From assembly GCF_003846175.1 (NCBI RefSeq), contig NZ_ML123048.1, forward strand, positions 373,337 through 431,839: DNA of 58,503 nt, written 5' to 3'. The stretch comes from Streptomyces sp. ADI95-17 (lineage in GTDB: Bacteria > Actinomycetota > Actinomycetes > Streptomycetales > Streptomycetaceae). A program made the position numbers and the translations under genes. Every line of letters starts with the position of its first letter. Positions within the stretch are counted from its first letter, which is position 1. Positions 1 to 8,157 of the stretch are shown in pieces. A model generated the notes under the pieces. It made no database searches. It had not been told where the DNA came from and was given only the letters and a program-made list of their open reading frames with translations.

Positions 1-5
1 GGACC

Positions 6-37
6 GGGCGGCTCCGGCCGCCTCGGCGGAGCCGCCC
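6..37 (-). terminator. hairpin downstream of chitinase
   Basis: The stem arms GGGCGGCTCCG (6-16) and CGGAGCCGCCC (27-37) pair perfectly around a 10-nt loop. The hairpin lies about 45 bp beyond the chitinase stop codon. The right arm is repeated in slightly changed form up to about position 66, so several alternative hairpins are possible. It is probably a transcription terminator, although no T-run follows, as is usual in Streptomyces. Confidence 0.5.
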
Positions 38-79
38 GGCCCGGCGGAGCCGCCCGGCCCGGCGGAGTGCCGCCGCGCC

Positions 80-1132
80 TCAGCGGCCCTGCAGCGCCTT
101 GACGTTGTCGCCGAAGGTCCAGCCCTTCGAGCCGTCCCAGTTGAGCGACCAGGTCATCAGGCCCTTGAGGGCGTTGCCGTAGTGGTTCCAGGCCTGTGAC
201 ACCTGGCCCGTCGACATGTGGCCGCCACCCGCGCCCGGCTGGGCCGGCAGCCCCGGAACCTGCTTGTCGTACGGGACCCTGATCGTGGTGCCCTGGATGA
301 CGAGTCCCTTGTCCAGGCAGTCGGTCTGGGCCGTGAATCCCTCGACCGTGCCCGCCGAGTACGAATCGCCGGCGCACCCGTACATGCTGCCGTTGTAGTA
401 CTGCATGTTGAGCCACCACAGGCGCCCGTTGTCCGCGTACTTCTTCACGATGGGCAGGTACGCGCCCCAGATCGAGCCGTAGGTGACGCTCCCTCCGGTG
501 ACATAGGCCGTCTCCGGCGCCATCGTCAGGCCGAAGTTCGAGGGCATCTTCGCGAGTACCCCGTCGATGATGCGGATGAGGTTGGTCTGCGAGGCCGACA
601 GGTGGCCGATGTTGCCGCTGCCGGTCAGACCGGTCTCGATGTCGATGTCGATGCCGTCGAAGTTGTACTTCTTGAGGATCGGCACGATCGTCTCGACGAA
701 CCGGTCGGCGACGGCGCTGGAGTTGAGGTCGATGCCGGCGGCCGCGCCGCCGATGGACATCAGAGTGGTCAGCCCGGACTCCTTCGCCTGGCACATCTCG
801 GCCGGGGTCGGGACCTTCACGGTGGAGTCCATCCCGTCCTCCCACAGGACGGTGCCGTCCGAGAGGATGACCGGGAAGGCCGCGTTGATCACGTTGTAGC
901 CGTGCTGCGGGATGCGGCTGTCGGTGACCGGGATCCAGCCGAGCGGCGGGTGCACACCGTTGGCCGCGCCGTCCCAGTTCTCCCAGTACCCCTGGAGCAC
1001 CTTCCCGGCGGGCTTCGACTTGACCGCGCAGGTCTCGTCCTGCGCGCTGCTCGGTGTCGCACCCACCAGCAGTTGTACGACACATGCCGCCGCGAGGCCG
1101 ACCCCCAGCAGGCGCGATGTCCGACCGAACAT
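80..1132 (-). CDS. secreted GH18 chitinase
   Basis: This 350-residue protein should hydrolyse beta-1,4 bonds in chitin outside the cell. It has a Sec-type signal peptide (residues 1-30, ending near ATPSSAQ) and one glycoside hydrolase family 18 barrel. The catalytic motif DGIDIDIE spans residues 159-166, with E166 as the proton donor. There is no carbohydrate-binding or fibronectin domain, so this is a minimal single-domain enzyme. The start ATG at 1132 was chosen because GGAAGGGA lies just upstream and the signal peptide begins there; the open frame continues further upstream but without signal-peptide character. The gene is divergent from the iron uptake operon, and its promoter carries chitinase-type operator repeats. 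Confidence 0.93.
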   Translation of the reverse strand: MFGRTSRLLGVGLAAACVVQLLVGATPSSAQDETCAVKSKPAGKVLQGYWENWDGAANGVHPPLGWIPVTDSRIPQHGYNVINAAFPVILSDGTVLWEDGMDSTVKVPTPAEMCQAKESGLTTLMSIGGAAAGIDLNSSAVADRFVETIVPILKKYNFDGIDIDIETGLTGSGNIGHLSASQTNLIRIIDGVLAKMPSNFGLTMAPETAYVTGGSVTYGSIWGAYLPIVKKYADNGRLWWLNMQYYNGSMYGCAGDSYSAGTVEGFTAQTDCLDKGLVIQGTTIRVPYDKQVPGLPAQPGAGGGHMSTGQVSQAWNHYGNALKGLMTWSLNWDGSKGWTFGDNVKALQGR

Positions 1133-1277
1133 GCTCAGTTCCCTTCCTGTCTCGGCCGGGCGCCGCCGGGGCGGTGCTGCTGCCCGAGGCGGCCCGGCGC
1201 GGGGCGAGTTGGCGCGTGAATGGCATGCCCCTGACAATCCCAGGCGGAATGCGGTCTCGCATTTCACGGCTCGCCAC

Positions 1278-1320
1278 ACGCTAGGGAGGCCCAGACCTTC
1301 CGTCAATAGGTCTGGACCAA
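1278..1320 (-). promoter_or_regulatory. chitinase promoter with DasR-type repeats
   Basis: On the minus strand a -35 TTGACG (1306-1301) and a -10 TAGCGT (1283-1278) are separated by exactly 17 bp. Upstream of the -35 lies TGGTCCAGACCT (1319-1308), identical to the 12-bp direct repeat known from Streptomyces chitinase promoters and close to the DasR site (TGGTCTAGACCA-like). A second related copy, AGGTCTGGGCCT, lies in the spacer. Chitin induction through N-acetylglucosamine-responsive DasR is therefore likely (inference from known systems). Confidence 0.8.
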
Positions 1321-1405
1321 AGTCGCGACCGGACGGCGGCACCGAACCGGGCCACGAGCGGACCCGAAGCGCTTACCGGGGGGCCGGTTGTCGCCATACA
1401 AAGGC

Positions 1406-1424
1406 TTAGCTTAGGCTTGCCTAA
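1406..1424 (+). promoter_or_regulatory. iron box (DmdR1/IdeR type)
   Basis: The 19-bp site TTAGCTTAGGCTTGCCTAA matches the actinobacterial iron box TTAGGTTAGGCTCACCTAA at 16 of 19 positions. It lies about 120 bp upstream of the siderophore-binding lipoprotein gene. It predicts repression by an iron-loaded DmdR1/IdeR regulator and derepression under iron starvation. Confidence 0.88.
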
Positions 1425-1541
1425 CTCCTTGCGATCTGCATCGGGGCAGCCCGTCGTACCCCCGTACGGCCGCTCCTTCGGCATGCCCTCACGCGGTCTC
1501 GGGGACCTGCTGCTCCATCCGTTCAAACATGAGGAACATCC

Positions 1542-2591
1542 ATGTCCCGGTTCACCCGCGCGCGTCGCCGGACGCTCGCCGCAACTGCCGCCGCCGCAGC
1601 CCTCGTTCTCGCCCTCGGCGGCTGCTCGTCGAGCGACGACGGCAAGGAGACCTCCGGCGCATCCGGGAAGAGCAGCGGCGCGTTCCCCGTCTCCATCAAG
1701 AGCGCGCTCGGCACCGCGGAGATCAAGGAGCAGCCCGAACGGGTCGTCACCCTCGGCCAGGGCTCCGCCGAGACCGCCATCGCGCTCGGCCACACCCCGG
1801 TGGGCATGGAGAAGTACGAGTGGGGAAGCGACAAGACGGGCTATCTGCCCTGGATCCACGACGCGGTGAAGAAGTCCGGCGACAAGCTGCCGACCCAGTT
1901 CACGGGCGGTGAGGACATCGACTTCGAGGCCATCACCGAGCTGGAGCCGGACGTCATCCTCGCGCCGTGGTCCGGGATCACGCAGAAGGACTACGACATC
2001 CTCAAGGACATCGCTCCCACCGTCGCCTATCCCGACCTGCCGTGGAGCACGGACTGGGACCAGCAGATCGACATCATCGCCAAGGCGCTGGGACAGCCGG
2101 ACGAGGCGAAGACCCTCACCTCGAAGATCGAGAAGCAGCTGTCCGACGCGGCGGCGACCCGGCCGGAGTACAAGAAGCACACGTTCTCGTACATCTACAA
2201 CACCGGCCCCGGCACCCTCGGTGTGTTCAAGCCGAATGAGCAGCGCGTCAAGATGGTCTCCTCGCTCGGCCTCAAGGTCGACCCGGTGGTGAACACCTTC
2301 AAGGAGACCAAGGGCACCGACTCGGCGCTCATCGGCCTGGAGAACGCCGAGAAGCTGAAGGACAGCGATCTGCTCTTCACCTTCTACATGGACGACAAGT
2401 CCCGAAAGGAGATCGAGGCCCAGCCGCTGTACGCGGCGATGCCCGCGGTCAAGAACGGCGCCGTGGTGGCCGGCAAGGACAACTCCTTCGTCACCGCCTC
2501 CTCGATCATCAACCCGCTCACCGTGCCGTGGGTGATCGACCGTTACCTGCCGTTGATCGACAAGGCCGTCAAGGCCGCCGACAACGGCTGA
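1542..2591 (+). CDS. iron-siderophore ABC transporter binding lipoprotein
   Basis: This 349-residue extracellular solute-binding lipoprotein belongs to the FepB/FecB class. The basic N-terminus is followed by a hydrophobic stretch and the lipobox LALGGC, giving a lipidated Cys near residue 28. The mature part has the two-lobed periplasmic-binding fold (ERVVTLG near the start, LEPDVILAPW in the middle). It is the first gene of an operon with two FecCD permeases and sits behind an iron box, so a ferric siderophore is the likely cargo. The exact siderophore cannot be read from sequence. The start ATG follows GAGGAACATCC. Confidence 0.9.
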   Translation: MSRFTRARRRTLAATAAAAALVLALGGCSSSDDGKETSGASGKSSGAFPVSIKSALGTAEIKEQPERVVTLGQGSAETAIALGHTPVGMEKYEWGSDKTGYLPWIHDAVKKSGDKLPTQFTGGEDIDFEAITELEPDVILAPWSGITQKDYDILKDIAPTVAYPDLPWSTDWDQQIDIIAKALGQPDEAKTLTSKIEKQLSDAAATRPEYKKHTFSYIYNTGPGTLGVFKPNEQRVKMVSSLGLKVDPVVNTFKETKGTDSALIGLENAEKLKDSDLLFTFYMDDKSRKEIEAQPLYAAMPAVKNGAVVAGKDNSFVTASSIINPLTVPWVIDRYLPLIDKAVKAADNG

Positions 2592-2608
2592 GGCCGGCCA
2601 CCACCCAC

Positions 2609-3646
2609 ATGGCCACCACCACGCACGCACCGCCGAGCGGTGCCGGTACCTCACGGACCGGCACCGCTCGGCGGGTGTTCTCCGTCGTCGCCGCAGTCGC
2701 CGTCCTGGTGCTCGCCGTGCTCGCGAGCGTCATGTTCGGCAGCCGCACCACCTCGTTGGGCGATGTGCTGGACGTTCTGTCCGGCAGCGCGGACCCGAAT
2801 GTCACCACCATCGTCGAGAGCCGCTACCCGCGGACCGCGCTCGGCGTGCTGGCCGGACTCTGCCTCGCCGTCGCGGGCACCCTCATGCAGGGGGTGACCC
2901 GCAACCCGCTGGCCGATCCGGGCCTGCTCGGGATCAACGCGGGCGCCTCCGCGAGCATCGTCGCGGCGACGGCGTTCCTGGGGGCGTCGGGCGCCACGGC
3001 CACCATGTGGTGGGCGCTGCCCGGTGCGTTGCTCGCGGGTCTGCTCGTCCATGCGATCGGTTCCGCGGGTTCGGGCGGCGGTCTCGTCCGGCTGGTGCTC
3101 GCCGGCGCGGTGCTCTCCGCCGTGCTGATGGCGTTCATCCAGGCGGTGACCCTGGGCCGCCCGAAGGTGTTCGACAGCTACCGGTACTGGGTCGTCGGCG
3201 CGCTCGGCGGACGGGACTTCGACGTCTTCTGGTCGGTGCTGCCGTTCGCCGTGGCCGGTCTGGTGATCGCCGCGGTGCTCGGTCCCGGCCTCAACGCGCT
3301 CGCGCTCGGCGACTCGACCGCGGCGTCCCTGGGGGCGAATCCGGCGCTGGTGCGGGCGGGCGGGCTGCTCGCGGCCACACTGCTGAGCGCGGCCGCGACG
3401 GCGGCGGTCGGTCCGATCGCCTTCGTCGGACTGGCCGTTCCGCATGTGGTGCGGGCCGTGGTCGGCGTCGACTTCCGCATGCAGGTCCTTTTCTCGGCGC
3501 TGGCAGGTCCGGCGCTGCTGCTCCTCGCGGATGTCGTGGGCCGGGTGGTCATGCGCCCGCAGGAGCTGATGGTCGGTGTCGTGACCGCGTTCATCGGAGC
3601 GCCCGCACTGCTCGTCGCCGTACGCAGGATGAGGGGCAACGCATGA
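2609..3646 (+). CDS. FecCD-type siderophore permease 1
   Basis: This 345-residue integral membrane subunit of an iron-siderophore ABC importer has the FecCD signature GVTRNPLADPGLLGINAGAS and about ten hydrophobic segments. The start at 2609 is inferred: it lies 17 bp after the preceding stop codon and gives a short polar N-terminus before the first membrane helix; in-frame extension upstream would overlap the binding-protein gene. It overlaps the next permease gene by four bases (ATGA), implying translational coupling and a heterodimeric channel. No ATP-binding subunit follows, so the ATPase must come from elsewhere. Confidence 0.9.
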   Translation: MATTTHAPPSGAGTSRTGTARRVFSVVAAVAVLVLAVLASVMFGSRTTSLGDVLDVLSGSADPNVTTIVESRYPRTALGVLAGLCLAVAGTLMQGVTRNPLADPGLLGINAGASASIVAATAFLGASGATATMWWALPGALLAGLLVHAIGSAGSGGGLVRLVLAGAVLSAVLMAFIQAVTLGRPKVFDSYRYWVVGALGGRDFDVFWSVLPFAVAGLVIAAVLGPGLNALALGDSTAASLGANPALVRAGGLLAATLLSAAATAAVGPIAFVGLAVPHVVRAVVGVDFRMQVLFSALAGPALLLLADVVGRVVMRPQELMVGVVTAFIGAPALLVAVRRMRGNA

Positions 3647-4707
3647 CGTCGCAGCAGACCGCGGTCCGCACCGCTTCGCCCCGGAAGGTGCTGAGGGCCG
3701 GCGGGAGGGTGGCCGTGCCGGTCCGGCGGGTGTCGGTGCTGACGGCCCTGGTGCTGCTGGCGCTGCTGGTGGCGGGCGCCGTCGCCACGCTGTCGCTCGG
3801 GCGGCTGGGCATTCCGCTCGCCGACCTGGCCGGAGCGGTGACCGGCGGGGCCGAGGGCAAGAACGCGTTCGTGCTGGAGCGGCTGCGCGGCCCCCGGCTG
3901 ACGGTCGCCGTGGGCACCGGTGCGGCGCTCGGGCTCTCCGGGGCGCTGTTCCAGTCCGTCACCCGCAATCCGCTCGGCAGCCCCGATGTGATCGGGCTGG
4001 CGTCCGGGGCCGGGGCGGGCGCCGCGATCTCCGCACTGCTCTTCCCGGACACCGTGCCGGTGGCGCTCGGCGCGCTGATCGGCGCCGTCCTCGCCATGGT
4101 GCTGGTCTATGTGTCGACCGGCACCGGGTTCCGCAACCCGGCCCGGCTGGTCATCGCGGGCATCGGGGTCGCCGCGATCGGCACCGCGATCACCCAGTAC
4201 GTCGTCTACGCCATGGAGCGGGACCGGGCCGCCGTGCTCAGTGCCTACGTCAACGGCAGCCTGTCGGCACGGTCCTGGGAGGACGCCACCACGATCTGGC
4301 TGGTGCTGCTGGTGGTGGCCCCGCTCACCGTGCTCCTCTCGCGGCGGCTGGACATCGGGGAGATGGGCGACGACATCGCGGCCGCACTCGGCTCGGAGCC
4401 CCGCCGCACCAAGACGGCCGCCGTGGTGCTGGCGATCGTGCTCTCGGCGGGGGCGGTCAGTGTCGCCGGTCCCATCGCGTTCATCGCGCTGACGTCCCCG
4501 CAGGTCGCCAAGCGGATCACCCGGGTCTCCGGCCCGCACCTGGCGCTGTCGGCACTGACCGGCGCGCTGCTGCTGGTGCTGGCGGATCTGTGCGCCCAGC
4601 AGCTGCCGCTCTTCGACAACCTGCCCGTCGGCATCTACACGATGGCCATCGGGGGCGTGTACCTCGGCTGTCTGCTGGTACGGGAGTGGCGCCGGGGAGT
4701 TCTGTGA
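3643..4707 (+). CDS. FecCD-type siderophore permease 2
   Basis: This 354-residue FecCD-family permease is the partner of the gene it overlaps. It carries the family motif SVTRNPLGSPDVIGLASGAG and repeated membrane helices. It would form the transmembrane channel together with permease 1 and receive ferric siderophore from the lipoprotein. The operon ends here; a strong hairpin follows within a few bases. The lack of a linked ATPase gene is normal for several Streptomyces siderophore clusters, which share an ATPase encoded elsewhere (known for the family; not testable in this window). Confidence 0.9.
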   Translation: MTSQQTAVRTASPRKVLRAGGRVAVPVRRVSVLTALVLLALLVAGAVATLSLGRLGIPLADLAGAVTGGAEGKNAFVLERLRGPRLTVAVGTGAALGLSGALFQSVTRNPLGSPDVIGLASGAGAGAAISALLFPDTVPVALGALIGAVLAMVLVYVSTGTGFRNPARLVIAGIGVAAIGTAITQYVVYAMERDRAAVLSAYVNGSLSARSWEDATTIWLVLLVVAPLTVLLSRRLDIGEMGDDIAAALGSEPRRTKTAAVVLAIVLSAGAVSVAGPIAFIALTSPQVAKRITRVSGPHLALSALTGALLLVLADLCAQQLPLFDNLPVGIYTMAIGGVYLGCLLVREWRRGVL

Positions 4708-4710
4708 GGC

Positions 4711-4756
4711 GTGGCGCCGTACGCTACTCGCCGCCGAAGTAGCCGTACGGCGCCAC
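4711..4756. terminator. bidirectional terminator inside a coding end
   Basis: GTGGCGCCGTACG (4711-4723) pairs perfectly with CGTACGGCGCCAC (4744-4756), and CTAC/GTAG extends the stem past one bulged base. It lies between the convergent permease 2 gene and the small gene on the minus strand. Its right arm codes for the last residues of that minus-strand protein (SVAPYGYFGGE), so the hairpin and the coding sequence share bases. Confidence 0.75.
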
Positions 4757-5179
4757 GGACACGCCCTCGACGACACACCTCGGGTCGTCCTCCCCGGCCG
4801 TCGGGTCCACCTCACGCGCCTCCAGCACGCGCATGGACCAGACGGTGAACCCGGCGTGGAAGTCGTGGCCGATGTCGCACGGTGTGCTGGTGTACCCCCT
4901 GGCGTGCAGTTCGGCGACGACGTCGTCGATCAGCCGGTGGGTCAGCTGGATCCCGTCGCAGCTCGCCTCGGCCTCGCCGCCCTGCCCGCTGTAGCCGATC
5001 TCGACGAGTTCCACGGTGTCGTCGGACGCGTAGGTGATCACGAGCTTCGGTGTGGTGTCGTACACGGCAGGGCGGACGGCGGCGGTGCCGGGGGCCGGCC
5101 GGCCGACGCGCTCCTCGACCCGGGTCCGGTGGTCGCCGATCATGGCGAGGGCGACGCCGCGTCCAGGGATGATCTCCAT
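4724..5179 (-). CDS. conserved hypothetical protein
   Basis: This is a soluble protein of about 151 residues that I cannot place in a named family. It begins MEIIPGRGVALAMIGDHRT and contains an alternation of beta-strand-like segments (KLVITYASDDTVELVEIGYS), followed by an acidic C-terminus. There is no signal peptide or membrane segment. The start at 5179 is preceded by GGCAGG; an alternative ATG nine bases upstream (5188) is possible. It is monocistronic, convergent with the iron operon, and its last codons form one arm of a terminator hairpin. The composition agrees with its neighbours, so it is probably a genuine native gene. Confidence 0.7.
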   Translation of the reverse strand: MEIIPGRGVALAMIGDHRTRVEERVGRPAPGTAAVRPAVYDTTPKLVITYASDDTVELVEIGYSGQGGEAEASCDGIQLTHRLIDDVVAELHARGYTSTPCDIGHDFHAGFTVWSMRVLEAREVDPTAGEDDPRCVVEGVSVAPYGYFGGE

Positions 5180-5261
5180 GCCGGGCATCCTGCCACCGGC
5201 GCCCGGGCTTTTGCCTCCCGCCCCTCGCACGCACACCTCCTCCCGCCCCCGCACACCCCCA

Positions 5262-5321
5262 CTTGAACACGTTCAAGAAAGCTCGTAGAGTCGGCGCCGA
5301 GCACAGTTGAACACGTTCAAG
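5262..5321 (+). promoter_or_regulatory. promoter with two identical palindromic operators
   Basis: The palindrome TTGAACACGTTCAA occurs at 5263-5276 and again at 5307-5320, 44 bp apart. The first copy supplies a -35 TTGAAC (5263-5268); exactly 17 bp later comes a -10 TAGAGT (5286-5291). The second copy lies just downstream of the expected start of transcription. This layout is typical of repression by a TetR-like dimer at both sites, perhaps with looping. No regulator gene is adjacent, so the regulator is unknown. Confidence 0.75.
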
Positions 5322-5334
5322 TCGGGGGGCGGCG

Positions 5335-6180
5335 ATGTCCGTACTGGTCAATTCGATCGTGATGCTGGGCATGCTGGTGGTGGTCCCCGCGGGACTGCGG
5401 CTGACCGGTGCGGCCGAGCTGGACCGGATCCGGCGACTGTGGCCGCTCTTCGCCGTTCCCGGCGCCGTCTCGCTGTGGCTGCCGCGCGGCACCGCCGCCA
5501 CCGCCCTCGCGCTCTGTTACGCGCTCGGCACCGTACTCCTCGCGATGCACGCCCCGTACCGACTGCTCCGCAGTCCGTCGAGGTCCACGGCGCCCGCCGA
5601 GATCGCCCTGCTCACCGCCCTGGTCACCCCCTCGGTCGCAGCCCTCGCGCTGGTCGCCGAACGCTCGGGGCACCCGCTCTTCGGCTTCGGGCTCGGCATC
5701 CTCGCGCTGACCGTGCCGCACTTCCACTTCGCCGGATTCGCCGCCGCGCTGGTCGCGGGGCTCGTCTGCCGGGTCTCCGGCAGTGGGGCGGGAAGGTTCG
5801 CCGCACTGAGTGTTCCGCTGGGCACCCTGCTCGTCCTGATCGGCTACTTCATCGGCGACTGGGCCGAACTGGCAGGCGCGGCCGTACTGACGGCGGGGAT
5901 GTGGACCGTCGCCGTCCTCACCTGGTGGTCGGTCCGTACCGGGCAGCGGGACCGGGTCACCCGGACGCTGCTCGCCGTCTCGTCCGCCGTGCTCGCCGTC
6001 ACCATGGTGCTGGCCCTGAGCTGGGCACTCGGAGAGGCCACCGGAATCCCGCACCCCTCACTGGCCTGGATGGCCGCCACCCACGGCCTCGGCAACGCGC
6101 TGGGCTTCGCACTCTGCTCGGTGCTCGCCTGGCAGCGGCTGCACGACCGCACCGACCCCGTAGAAAGCAGGACCGCATGA
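5335..6180 (+). CDS. YndJ-like membrane protein
   Basis: This 281-residue polytopic membrane protein has about eight to nine hydrophobic helices and resembles the YndJ family, whose function is not established. A characteristic HFHFAGF segment sits near the middle and THGLGNALGF near the end. The ATG at 5335 follows the G-rich stretch TCGGGGGGCGGCG. It is the first gene of a three-gene unit with DUF1990 and lipase maturation factor-like genes and overlaps the next gene by four bases. Expression should follow the twin-palindrome promoter directly upstream. Confidence 0.75.
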   Translation: MSVLVNSIVMLGMLVVVPAGLRLTGAAELDRIRRLWPLFAVPGAVSLWLPRGTAATALALCYALGTVLLAMHAPYRLLRSPSRSTAPAEIALLTALVTPSVAALALVAERSGHPLFGFGLGILALTVPHFHFAGFAAALVAGLVCRVSGSGAGRFAALSVPLGTLLVLIGYFIGDWAELAGAAVLTAGMWTVAVLTWWSVRTGQRDRVTRTLLAVSSAVLAVTMVLALSWALGEATGIPHPSLAWMAATHGLGNALGFALCSVLAWQRLHDRTDPVESRTA

Positions 6181-6701
6181 GCTCCCTCAGCTACTCCGAG
6201 GTCGGCGCCACCCGCCTCGGCCCGCTCCCCACCGGGTACCACCACCTCCACCACCGGGCCCCGGTCGGGCGCGGCCGGGCCGACCTCGAAGCGGCGGGCG
6301 CCGCGGTCACCGAATGGCGCATGCACCGCGCCAGCGGGGCCCGGGTCCACGCCTCGGCGCCCCGTGCGGGGGACGGGGTGCGCCTGCGGGTGTCGCTGGG
6401 CATCGGCCCGATCCGGTTCGCCGCACCCTGCCAGGTCGTCTGGACCGCGTACGAGCAGGACCGCATCGGGTTCGCCTACGGGACCGAGGTCCGGCACCCG
6501 GAACGCGGCGAGGAGTGCTTCGTGGTGGAGCTCGCGGACGACGGGACGGTGTGGTTCACCGTCATGGCGTTCAGCCGCCCGGCCGCCTGGTACACCCGGC
6601 TCGCCGGGCCCGTCGTACCGGTGCTCCAGCGGCTGTACGCCCGGCGGCTGGGCAGCACACTGCGTCGCATCGTGGACGGGGAGCGCGGCGGGCGGGGCTG
6701 A
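6177..6701 (+). CDS. DUF1990 family protein
   Basis: This 174-residue protein fits the DUF1990 family: it opens SLSYSEVGATRLGPLPTGYH and continues through a beta-rich body (FGYGTEVRHPERGEE-like segment) to a basic C-terminus. The family has no firmly established reaction; a lipid- or hydrophobic-ligand-binding fold has been proposed. The start codon overlaps the preceding stop (ATGA), so it is translationally coupled to the YndJ-like gene. The pairing of YndJ-like and DUF1990 proteins suggests a shared envelope role (inference). Confidence 0.8.
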   Translation: MSSLSYSEVGATRLGPLPTGYHHLHHRAPVGRGRADLEAAGAAVTEWRMHRASGARVHASAPRAGDGVRLRVSLGIGPIRFAAPCQVVWTAYEQDRIGFAYGTEVRHPERGEECFVVELADDGTVWFTVMAFSRPAAWYTRLAGPVVPVLQRLYARRLGSTLRRIVDGERGGRG

Positions 6702-6720
6702 ATCGCCGATACTGGAGGTG

Positions 6721-8157
6721 ATGGAGTGGTTCACCGCAGACGGGTACTGGCTCAGCCGGCTGGTCTTCCAGCGGGCCCTGGCCGCTGTCTACCTGGTCGC
6801 GTTTCTCACCGCCGCGCTCCAGTTCCGGGCGCTGATCGGCGAACGCGGCATGCTGCCGGTCCCCGATTTCCTGCGCCGCACCGGCTGGCGCGACGGACCG
6901 GGGCTCTTCCGGCTGCACTACTCCGACCGCTTCTTCGCACTCGTCGCCTGGACCGGCTGCGCGCTGGCCGTCGCCCTGCTCGCGGGTGCGGACTCGTACG
7001 TTCCGCTCTGGGCGGCGATGCTGCTCTGGGCCCTGCCCTGGGCGCTGTACCTCTCGATCGTGCAGGTCGGCCAGACCTGGTACGGCTTCGGCTGGGAGTC
7101 ACTGCTGCTGGAGACGGGCTTTCTCGCCGTCTTCCTCGGCAACGCGCACACGGCTCCCCCGGTGCTGGTGCTGTGGCTGCTGCGCTGGGTGCTGTTCCGG
7201 GTGGAGTTCGGCGCCGGGCTGATCAAGATCCGCGGCGACGAGTGCTGGCGCAGGCTGACGTGTCTGTACTTCCACCACGAGACCCAGCCGATGCCGGGGC
7301 CGCTGAGCTGGTTCTTCCACCGGCTGCCGAAGCCCGTTCACCGGGCCGAGGTGGCGGCCAACCACGTCACCCAGCTGCTGGTTCCGGTGCTGCTGTTCAC
7401 TCCGCAGCCGGTGGCGAGCGCCGCCGCGGGGCTGATGATCGTCACCCAGCTGTGGCTGGTCGTCTCGGGGAACTTCGCCTGGCTGAACTGGCTGACGATC
7501 ACCCTCGCCCTGTCCGCCGTCGACTGGTCCCTGTTCACCGCGCCGCCCGCGCAGTCCGCGCCGCCCCTCTGGTACGAGATCGTGGTCATGGCGGTGACCG
7601 CGCTGGTCGTCCTCCTCAGCTACCGACCGGCGCGCAATCTGGTCTCCCGCCGCCAGGTGATGAACCGCTCGTTCGACCCGTTGCACCTGGTCAACACCTA
7701 TGGCGCGTTCGGCAGCATCAGCCGGGTCCGGCTGGAGGTGGTGGTCGAGGGCACGGACGAGCAGGTGCTCCACGAGGGAACCGTCTGGCGGGAGTACGGA
7801 TTCCGCGGCAAGCCGGGCGACCCGCGCCGGATGCCGCGCCAGTTCGCTCCGTACCATCTGCGGCTGGACTGGCTGATGTGGTTCGCAGCGCTCTCCCCCG
7901 CGTACGCCCGGCCCTGGTTCGGCCCGTTCATGGAGCGGCTGCTGGAGAACGACCGGGACACCCTGCGGCTGCTGCGTCACAACCCGTTCCCCGATGCCCC
8001 GCCCGCGCATGTCCGCGCCAGGGTGTACCGCTACCGGTACACGACCTGGCGCGAACTGCGGGCCACCGGGCGCTGGTGGCACCGGACTTACGTACGGGAC
8101 TTCATGCGCCCCGTCTCGCTCGGTCCTGCCTGGCTCAGCCCGACCAGGCGATCTTGA
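6721..8157 (+). CDS. lipase maturation factor family membrane protein
   Basis: This 478-residue membrane protein resembles the lipase maturation factor family (LMF1-like). It has several transmembrane helices in its first 330 residues and a C-terminal soluble part with the conserved stretch PRRMPRQFAPYHLRLDW. In vertebrates LMF1 assists lipase folding; the bacterial role is not established. It lies 19 bp after the DUF1990 gene and is probably co-transcribed. The ATG at 6721 follows ACTGGAGGTG, a good ribosome binding site. Its end overlaps the convergent fucosidase gene by 23 bp. Confidence 0.82.
   Translation: MEWFTADGYWLSRLVFQRALAAVYLVAFLTAALQFRALIGERGMLPVPDFLRRTGWRDGPGLFRLHYSDRFFALVAWTGCALAVALLAGADSYVPLWAAMLLWALPWALYLSIVQVGQTWYGFGWESLLLETGFLAVFLGNAHTAPPVLVLWLLRWVLFRVEFGAGLIKIRGDECWRRLTCLYFHHETQPMPGPLSWFFHRLPKPVHRAEVAANHVTQLLVPVLLFTPQPVASAAAGLMIVTQLWLVVSGNFAWLNWLTITLALSAVDWSLFTAPPAQSAPPLWYEIVVMAVTALVVLLSYRPARNLVSRRQVMNRSFDPLHLVNTYGAFGSISRVRLEVVVEGTDEQVLHEGTVWREYGFRGKPGDPRRMPRQFAPYHLRLDWLMWFAALSPAYARPWFGPFMERLLENDRDTLRLLRHNPFPDAPPAHVRARVYRYRYTTWRELRATGRWWHRTYVRDFMRPVSLGPAWLSPTRRS

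Noticed and set aside
218..1219. Long open frame on the plus strand opposite the chitinase gene
   Set aside because: It is the high-GC shadow of the chitinase gene: low-complexity Arg/Val/Gly/Asp product with no domain and no ribosome binding site.
3178..4815. 545-codon minus-strand frame across the permease genes
   Set aside because: Product is Arg/Gln/His/Gly-rich and patternless, while the plus strand encodes clear FecCD permeases.
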